Below are positions 5,668 through 9,958 of a DNA stretch of 9,958 bases, one piece after another. This DNA comes from Lachnospiraceae bacterium. Its GTDB lineage: Bacteria > Bacillota > Clostridia > Lachnospirales > Lachnospiraceae. Position 1 is the first letter of the stretch. Every line of letters begins with the position of its first letter. Location of the stretch: assembly GCA_024691145.1 (NCBI GenBank), contig JAILNW010000142.1, positions 1 through 9,958 of the forward strand. The letters are read 5' to 3'. Position numbers and translations under genes: made by a program. Under the pieces are notes generated by a model. That model searched no databases, had not been told where the DNA came from, and worked only from the letters and a program-made list of their open reading frames with translations.

Positions 5668-7716
5668 TTATAATATTGCATTACCTGAATAGTCAATAAT
5701 CTTTCTTTCAATCCAGGAATTTTCTTTTATCATTTTTCTAATATTTTCCAATGATATATCCTTTGCCCCTTCACACGCTTCTTTAAGTGAAGCAGCATCA
5801 TTAAATATATCTCCTATTTTGAAGGAAATATCTCCGCTTTGTCTTATTCCAAACAAATCACCAGGTCCCCTAAGCTTAAGGTCCTCTTCCGCAACAAAGA
5901 AACCATTATTTGATTTATTAAGTATACCAAGTCTTTCCATAATCTTTTTGCTATCGTTACCAGAAATAAATATACAATATGACTGGTATTTTCCTCGTCC
6001 TACTCTTCCTCTTAACTGATGAAGCTGTGCAAGACCGAATCTGTGTGCATCTTCTACCATCATAACAGTTGCATTAGGAACATTTACACCAACTTCAATT
6101 ACTGTCGTCGATACAAGAACATTAATCTCATTTTTAGCAAACCTCTCCATAATGTCATTCTTCTCTTTAGGCTTCATCTTTCCATAAAGACCTTCAACTG
6201 TCACAAAAGGAGGCAGATTAATTCGAAGCCTTTCCACATAATCCTTTATATTCTCAGCTTCAATATTCTCACTCTCTTCTATCATTGAACAAATTACATA
6301 AGCCTGTCTTCCTGCTGCCACTTCTTTTGCAATAAACTTATAGGCCTTTTCCCTGTATGATGTATCTACAACACAGTTCTTTATAGGAAGTCTGTCCTTA
6401 GGCAATTCATCAATAATAGAAATATCAAGATCACCATAAAGTATAATAGCTAAAGTTCTCGGTATAGGTGTAGCACTCATAACCAGTATATGTGGTTTAT
6501 CACCCTTCTTTGAAAATATATCCCTCTGCCTTACACCAAATCTGTGCTGTTCATCTGTAATTACAAGTCCAAGATTATCATATTCTACTTTTTCCTGTAT
6601 AAGTGCATGTGTACCTATTATAATATCAGCCTCATGATTCTTTATAACTTCATAAGTTTCCTTCTTTTCCTTTACTGTCATAGAACCTGTTAATAGTACA
6701 ACAGATAATCCAAATGGCAAAAGCAGTTCTTTCATACTTTCATAATGCTGCAAAGCAAGCACTTCTGTAGGAGCCATCAGTGCTCCCTGATATCCTTCCT
6801 GTACAATCATAACCAGTGCAAGTATCGCAACGATAGTCTTTCCAGAGCCTACATCACCCTGAACAAGTCTGTTCATACAATATTCCCCTGACATATCATT
6901 ATAAATCTCATCCACCGTTTTAAGCTGTGCATTAGTTAAAGTAAATGGCAGTGAATCCATTACCTTCTTATATAATGTCTGGTCACTATCCTTATTAAGC
7001 CTGTAACTATTTAAAGTCTTGTTCTTATCCTCTTTAAGTCTGTTAACAGCCAGAGAAAATATGAAAAATTCATCAAAAACAAGTCTTTTCCTTGCTTCAA
7101 GCATATCTTCCATTGTTTTTGGAAAATGAATATTCTTAACAGCTTTTGAATATCCGCATAAATTGTACTTCTTTCTAATATCCACAGGCAAATATTCTTT
7201 ATCAAACTCAAGTTCACCAATTGCCTGACTCACTGCCTTCACAATTGTTGTATTATTCAGCCCATGAGTAAGTGAATATACCGGCGTCATTGTATTAACG
7301 CTTTTATAATATTCTTCCTTACTAATAATCTTAGGCTGTTCTAACTGTAAGTAGCCATTATTCCTTGATACTTTTCCCCTTAATATAAATCTGTTACCAA
7401 GTTTAATCATGTTCTTTAAATATGGCATATTAAACCATACTACCCTTATGCTGTCATCGGAATCCTTTAGTCGGGTTGTAAGAATTGTCAGCCTGCCTGA
7501 CTTTTTAATATTAACACTGTCTGTAATAAAACCTTCTATGGTAACAGTTTCATCATACTGTGCATCTTTTATACTTTGAATTGGTTTAAATACATCATAA
7601 TTTCTTGGATAATACTCAATTAAATCTCCAACTGAGAATACTCCGACTTTATTAAGTAAAGCTGCTGTTTTTTCACCAATTCCTTTTATATTTAAAATAT
7701 TATCTGTATATTGCAA
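5668..7716 (-). CDS. recG: ATP-dependent DNA helicase RecG
   Basis: RecG is a monomeric double-strand DNA translocase that remodels stalled replication forks and Holliday junctions. The 682 residues match the usual length. Visible parts: an N-terminal helix-hairpin-helix-like segment (IKGIGEKTAALLNKVG, 10-25), the wedge OB-fold (about 55-130, VTIEGFITDSV to LQLEQPKI), and helicase lobe 1. Lobe 1 carries the Walker A QGDVGSGKT (286-294), TDEQHRFG (DEQH box 388-391) and MSATPIPRT (413-421). Lobe 2 carries STTVIEVGVNVPNAT and QLHQLRGRVGRG (564-575), followed by the RecG-specific C-terminal region (LRGPGDLFGIRQSG). The start is probably TTG at 7716, with GGGTGA five bases upstream; it places the protein at standard length. 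An upstream ATG at 7734 would add six residues and has only a weak GGA. It heads the recG - LTA-synthase-like - rlmI series. Confidence 0.97.
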   Translation of the reverse strand: MQYTDNILNIKGIGEKTAALLNKVGVFSVGDLIEYYPRNYDVFKPIQSIKDAQYDETVTIEGFITDSVNIKKSGRLTILTTRLKDSDDSIRVVWFNMPYLKNMIKLGNRFILRGKVSRNNGYLQLEQPKIISKEEYYKSVNTMTPVYSLTHGLNNTTIVKAVSQAIGELEFDKEYLPVDIRKKYNLCGYSKAVKNIHFPKTMEDMLEARKRLVFDEFFIFSLAVNRLKEDKNKTLNSYRLNKDSDQTLYKKVMDSLPFTLTNAQLKTVDEIYNDMSGEYCMNRLVQGDVGSGKTIVAILALVMIVQEGYQGALMAPTEVLALQHYESMKELLLPFGLSVVLLTGSMTVKEKKETYEVIKNHEADIIIGTHALIQEKVEYDNLGLVITDEQHRFGVRQRDIFSKKGDKPHILVMSATPIPRTLAIILYGDLDISIIDELPKDRLPIKNCVVDTSYREKAYKFIAKEVAAGRQAYVICSMIEESENIEAENIKDYVERLRINLPPFVTVEGLYGKMKPKEKNDIMERFAKNEINVLVSTTVIEVGVNVPNATVMMVEDAHRFGLAQLHQLRGRVGRGKYQSYCIFISGNDSKKIMERLGILNKSNNGFFVAEEDLKLRGPGDLFGIRQSGDISFKIGDIFNDAASLKEACEGAKDISLENIRKMIKENSWIERKIIDYSGNAIL

Positions 7717-7755
7717 GAAAATCACCCATATCATTTTTAATCCAAAGCTTTAATT

Positions 7756-7764
7756 ATTTTATCA
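7756..7764 (-). promoter_or_regulatory. Possible extended -10 promoter for recG
   Basis: On the minus strand TGA-TAAAAT (7764-7756) forms an extended -10 element, placing transcription start near 7749 and a leader of about 33 bases before the TTG at 7716. No good -35 is found at 16-18 bases, so the call is tentative. The leader length suits the TTG start better than the ATG at 7734. Confidence 0.35.
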
Positions 7765-7796
7765 GAAAATTATGTTCTAATTGTGAATAATACAGA

Positions 7797-7828
7797 AATA
7801 TAGCTGATAAAAAAATACCAGCTATATT
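7797..7828 (-). terminator. Hairpin after the 148-aa gene, weak terminator
   Basis: On the minus strand AATATAGCTGGTA pairs with TATCAGCTATATT (one G-U) around a loop of T residues, a 13-bp AT-rich stem. It lies about 35 bases after the stop of the 148-aa gene and before the recG promoter region. It is followed by TCTGTATTATT rather than a clean T-run, so termination would be inefficient. Confidence 0.4.
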
Positions 7829-7864
7829 CTAAAACTTATTTAGTTGTCTTTTCCCTTTCATTCC

Positions 7865-8311
7865 TTAAATCTCCATGTTAATATACATATCCTTTAGTTT
7901 TTCAATCACAAAACCAATGTTTCTTGTGGCATATCTTACCTGAATTTTTGCCTCGTTAATTTTGGTCTGCAACATAAAGTTGTCTTGTATCACATCAAAA
8001 AGCATATCTGTGTATTTCATATAATCTTTTAATTCTGTGTCCAAATCCTGATAAACCTCTATCTCACCCAATATTTCAGATAAAGCATTCATCTTTTGTT
8101 TTGCTTCATTCATATGAATTGATACATCATCTGCATTCAGATGTTTCACAAGTTTTTTAAGAATATTCCCTTCACTACTTGTTACATTATCTACAGATGC
8201 TACATTCAGACTCATCTGGGCACTATGTAAACTCTCGAGGGTCCTTTCACCGGCAATTATGGCTTGTAATATCTGTAGTTGTCTTGTTGGTTGTTGTTTT
8301 AGTTCCTTCAT
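7865..8311 (-). CDS. Hypothetical helical protein (148 aa)
   Basis: I do not recognise this protein. It is 148 residues, soluble, with no signal peptide, membrane segment or cysteine. It is predicted almost entirely helical: long runs such as RQLQILQAIIAGERTLESLH (10-29), MNEAKQKMNALSEILGEI and INEAKIQVRYATRNIGFVIE show heptad-like spacing of Leu/Ile/Val/Met and suggest a helical bundle or coiled coil. There is one Arg-rich patch near QVRYATRN. The start is firm: ATG 8311 has AGGAGG eight bases upstream. A promoter at 8382-8409 and a structured leader precede it, and a weak hairpin follows. It is divergent from the cysteine desulfurase gene and upstream of recG, in the same direction as recG. 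It could be a regulatory, adaptor or phage-like structural protein; nothing in the sequence decides this. Confidence 0.8.
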   Translation of the reverse strand: MKELKQQPTRQLQILQAIIAGERTLESLHSAQMSLNVASVDNVTSSEGNILKKLVKHLNADDVSIHMNEAKQKMNALSEILGEIEVYQDLDTELKDYMKYTDMLFDVIQDNFMLQTKINEAKIQVRYATRNIGFVIEKLKDMYINMEI

Positions 8312-8314
8312 ATC

Positions 8315-8351
8315 GCCAGCCTCCTTTAGTTACTTCACCCCAAAAGCTGGC
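8315..8351 (-). promoter_or_regulatory. Structured leader enclosing the ribosome site of the 148-aa gene
   Basis: In the minus-strand leader GCCAGC (8351-8346) can pair with GCTGGC (8320-8315). The AGGAGG ribosome site (8325-8320) sits in the loop, overlapping the stem by one base. Just upstream CCAT-GAAA-ATGG (8364-8353) can form a small GNRA-capped hairpin. Together they could modulate translation of the 148-aa gene. This is inferred from complementarity only. Confidence 0.35.
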
Positions 8352-8381
8352 ACCATTTTCATGGATTTAAAAATACCTTAT

Positions 8382-8409
8382 ACTATAATTGTAACCAATT
8401 CGTAACCAA
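8382..8409 (-). promoter_or_regulatory. Promoter of the 148-aa gene with TTGGTTAC direct repeat
   Basis: On the minus strand a -35-like TTGGTT (8409-8404), 16 bases, then TATAGT (8387-8382) form a plausible sigma-A promoter; transcription would start near 8375. An identical 8-base direct repeat TTGGTTAC occurs at 8409-8402 and 8398-8391, eleven bases apart. That is one helical turn, and the repeats cover the -35 and spacer. Such phased repeats are typical of an operator, but the binding protein is unknown. Confidence 0.45.
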
Positions 8410-8423
8410 AAATCAATTAAAAA

Positions 8424-8439
8424 ATGATTAAAAAATCAT
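8424..8439. promoter_or_regulatory. Inverted repeat ATGATT-AAAA-AATCAT upstream of the desulfurase gene
   Basis: A perfect 6-4-6 palindrome lies between the two divergent promoters. It abuts or overlaps the proposed -35 of the plus-strand cysteine desulfurase promoter (8439-8444). Position and symmetry suit a repressor operator. In AT-rich DNA such a palindrome can arise by chance, so confidence is limited. Confidence 0.3.
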
Positions 8440-8467
8440 AAACATTCCACATCATCCTACATATAAT
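8439..8467 (+). promoter_or_regulatory. Promoter of the cysteine desulfurase gene
   Basis: A perfect -10 TATAAT (8462-8467) is preceded at 17 bases by TAAACA (8439-8444), matching four of six -35 positions. Transcription would start near 8474, leaving a short leader with AAGGAG (8482-8487) six bases before the ATG at 8494. Confidence 0.55.
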
Positions 8468-8493
8468 GTATATTATAGTACAAGGAGTCACCA

Positions 8494-9666
8494 ATGAATA
8501 ATCTTATTTATATGGATAATGCTGCAACAACCATGGTATTACCTGAAGTTTTAGATGCAATGATGCCATTTTACAAAGATTTTTATGGCAATCCCTCTGG
8601 TTCTTATTCATTTGCTGAAATAAGTAAAAATGCTATTAATGACTCACGAAAAATAATTGCAGATACATTAAACACAATGCCTCACAATATTTATTTTACA
8701 AATGGTGGCACCGAATCTGATAACTGGGCTTTAAAATCAATAGCTGATAGTTATGGGAAAAATTACGGTCATATTATAACATCTAAAATCGAACATCATG
8801 CCATATTAAATACCTGTAATTATCTAAAAAAGAAGAACTATGATATAACATATATTGATGTTGATGAATTTGGTATAATTAATCTAAAGCAGCTTGAAAA
8901 TTCCATAAGGAATGACACTATTCTTATATCTGTAATGTTTGCTAATAATGAAACTGGTGTTATACAGCCAATTAAGGAAATTGGAGAAATTGCAAAAAAG
9001 CATAATATCATTTTTCATACTGATGCTGTTGCTGCATATGGACATATAAACATTAATGTTGATGAATACAATATAGATTTGTTAAGCGTAAGTGGTCATA
9101 AATTCCATGCTCCTAAAGGTGTTGGATTTTTATATGTGCGAGACGGGATAGATATTACGAGTTTTATACATGGTGGAGATCAGGAAAATAAACTTAGAGC
9201 AGGTACTGAAAATGTTGCTGGAATTGTGGGTATGGGAACTGCTTGTAAAATCGCATATACTGATTCAGATTCAAAACGTAACAAAGAACTTATATTACGA
9301 GAAAAATTAATAACAAGGATACTAAAAGAACTTCCATTTTCAAGGCTTAATGGAAGTTTAACTAACCGCCTTAGCAGCAATGTGAATTTCAGTTTTCAAT
9401 TTATAGAATCCCCTTCCCTTATGGAACTGCTTAACGAGCAGGGAATTTGTGCATCAGGTGGTTCTGCATGTACTTCTGCTATTACAGAACCTTCCCATGT
9501 ACTTTCTGCCATGGGACTTCCTGATGATATTGCATCTGGTGCATTAAGACTTACATTTAATTCATACACAACTGAAGCAGAAATTGATTATATCTGTGAA
9601 ATGATTATAAAAGATGTTAATAAACTAAGAGAAATGTCTTCCTTATATACTTTTTTTATATCATAA
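8494..9666 (+). CDS. NifS/IscS-type cysteine desulfurase
   Basis: This PLP-dependent class V aminotransferase-fold enzyme takes sulfur from cysteine as a protein persulfide for Fe-S clusters, tRNA thiolation or other cofactors. Visible features: the N-terminal YMDNAATTM (6-14); NGGTESDN (70-77), which binds the PLP phosphate; EHHAI (100-104), with the His stacking on PLP. HTDAVAAYG (175-183) has the PLP-ring Asp at D177. The Schiff-base lysine is K203 in SVSGHKFHAPKG, and RAGTEN is at 235-240. The catalytic Cys is C326 in SGGSACTS, on the long mobile loop typical of group I enzymes. R352 in LRLTF binds the substrate carboxylate. The residue after DAV is Ala180, where IscS/NifS usually have Gln. 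At 390 aa it is of normal length. It is transcribed alone, with no IscU, ThiI or SufB gene beside it, so its sulfur acceptor is not shown by context. The ATG has a strong AAGGAG. Confidence 0.95.
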   Translation: MNNLIYMDNAATTMVLPEVLDAMMPFYKDFYGNPSGSYSFAEISKNAINDSRKIIADTLNTMPHNIYFTNGGTESDNWALKSIADSYGKNYGHIITSKIEHHAILNTCNYLKKKNYDITYIDVDEFGIINLKQLENSIRNDTILISVMFANNETGVIQPIKEIGEIAKKHNIIFHTDAVAAYGHININVDEYNIDLLSVSGHKFHAPKGVGFLYVRDGIDITSFIHGGDQENKLRAGTENVAGIVGMGTACKIAYTDSDSKRNKELILREKLITRILKELPFSRLNGSLTNRLSSNVNFSFQFIESPSLMELLNEQGICASGGSACTSAITEPSHVLSAMGLPDDIASGALRLTFNSYTTEAEIDYICEMIIKDVNKLREMSSLYTFFIS

Positions 9667-9695
9667 AAAACAGGCGGCACAATTTGTACCGCCTG
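9665..9695. terminator. Bidirectional terminator between convergent genes
   Basis: CAGGCGGCACAA (9671-9682) pairs with TTGTACCGCCTG (9684-9695), a GC-rich stem with one non-Watson-Crick position (G-U on the minus strand). On the minus strand it is followed by a T6 run (9670-9665), a classical terminator for the chemotaxis-receptor gene. On the plus strand it ends the desulfurase transcript, with a weaker CTTTCT tail. It fills the 33-base gap between the two convergent stop codons. Confidence 0.85.
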
Positions 9696-9699
9696 CTTT

Positions 9700-9958
9700 C
9701 TATGCATATTTTTTTACTTCATTTGCTATTATATCACTGTTACTCATATTCTTATCTGAAATTTCTACAAGTTCATCTATATCATCTGCTAATTCTGCTG
9801 ACATATCATTAACATCTGAAATTTTATTAGCTGACTCCGATATAACAGTATTCATGTTAATAACTGTTTCTTTTACATTTTCTATACTCACTGACAATGC
9901 CTCAGTATTTTCACTGAATTCCTCAAAGAATTCCTGTGTAGCGTCCATAACATTTGCA
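9700..9958 (-). CDS. Methyl-accepting chemotaxis protein, C-terminal fragment (cut by window edge)
   Basis: The frame is open to the right edge, so the gene is the 3' end of something longer. The visible 85 or so residues are acidic and helical with regular hydrophobic spacing (ENVKETVINMNTVISESANK, DVNDMSAELADDIDELVEIS), ending in NEVKKYA. Composition and heptad pattern match the descending helix and adaptation region of methyl-accepting chemotaxis proteins, and many Clostridia receptors end in similar sequence. The diagnostic signalling tip (E-rich VADEVRxLA hairpin), HAMP and membrane segments are all outside the window. Another coiled-coil protein remains possible. The gene is convergent with the cysteine desulfurase and shares its terminator. 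Confidence 0.6.
   Translation of the reverse strand, partial: ANVMDATQEFFEEFSENTEALSVSIENVKETVINMNTVISESANKISDVNDMSAELADDIDELVEISDKNMSNSDIIANEVKKYA

Noticed and set aside
5360..6288. Plus-strand open frames opposite the start of the LTA-synthase-like gene and the end of recG
   Set aside because: Both underlying minus-strand genes are secure; these frames have no initiation signals and no recognisable protein features.
8330..8362. Ten-codon upstream ORF (MKMVPAFGVK) in the leader of the 148-aa gene
   Set aside because: No ribosome binding site precedes it and there is no run of regulatory codons, so a leader-peptide claim is not supported.
1..9958. CRISPR array, tRNA, rRNA or classical riboswitch
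   Set aside because: No regularly spaced repeats, no tRNA cloverleaf sequence, no rRNA-like stretch and no recognisable riboswitch core was seen on either strand.

Overview
The window is an AT-rich (roughly one-third GC) bacterial chromosome segment. Protein family types, strong Gram-positive ribosome binding sites, TTG starts and abundant U-tract terminators point to Clostridia, most likely a Lachnospiraceae-type gut Firmicute. This assignment is inference from style and gene content only.

Layout. Left edge (1-139, minus): the first 29 codons of a folylpolyglutamate synthase-like gene (FolC), with its own promoter. 200-750 is a decayed accessory patch. It holds a frameshifted small gene of unknown function with its terminator, and a 3'-truncated remnant of a bacterial group II intron. 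The intron sits just past the U-tract of a strong intrinsic terminator, the classical target of class C introns. 749-1690 (minus): a two-gene unit with promoter, encoding a bacterial PH-domain protein and a DUF4279-like protein, closed by that terminator. 1706-7764 (minus): a housekeeping cluster recG - LTA-synthase-like gene - rlmI-like gene, covering DNA repair helicase, cell-envelope polymer synthesis and rRNA methylation. Two of its three genes appear to start at TTG. A perfect 13-bp hairpin lies between the second and third genes. 7797-8409 (minus): an unrecognised 148-aa helical protein gene with a structured leader. 8402-9695 (plus): a NifS/IscS-type cysteine desulfurase, divergent from the 148-aa gene across a regulatory region with direct and inverted repeats. 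Right edge (9700-9958, minus): the C-terminal end of what looks like a methyl-accepting chemotaxis protein, convergent with the desulfurase and sharing a bidirectional terminator.

Most of the window is ordinary core genome. Nothing here is convincingly a new multi-gene system. The most informative anomalies are the intron remnant docked on a terminator beside a frameshifted gene, the charge-polarised LTA-synthase-like protein, the repeat-bearing divergent promoter region, and a non-standard residue in the PLP pocket of the cysteine desulfurase.
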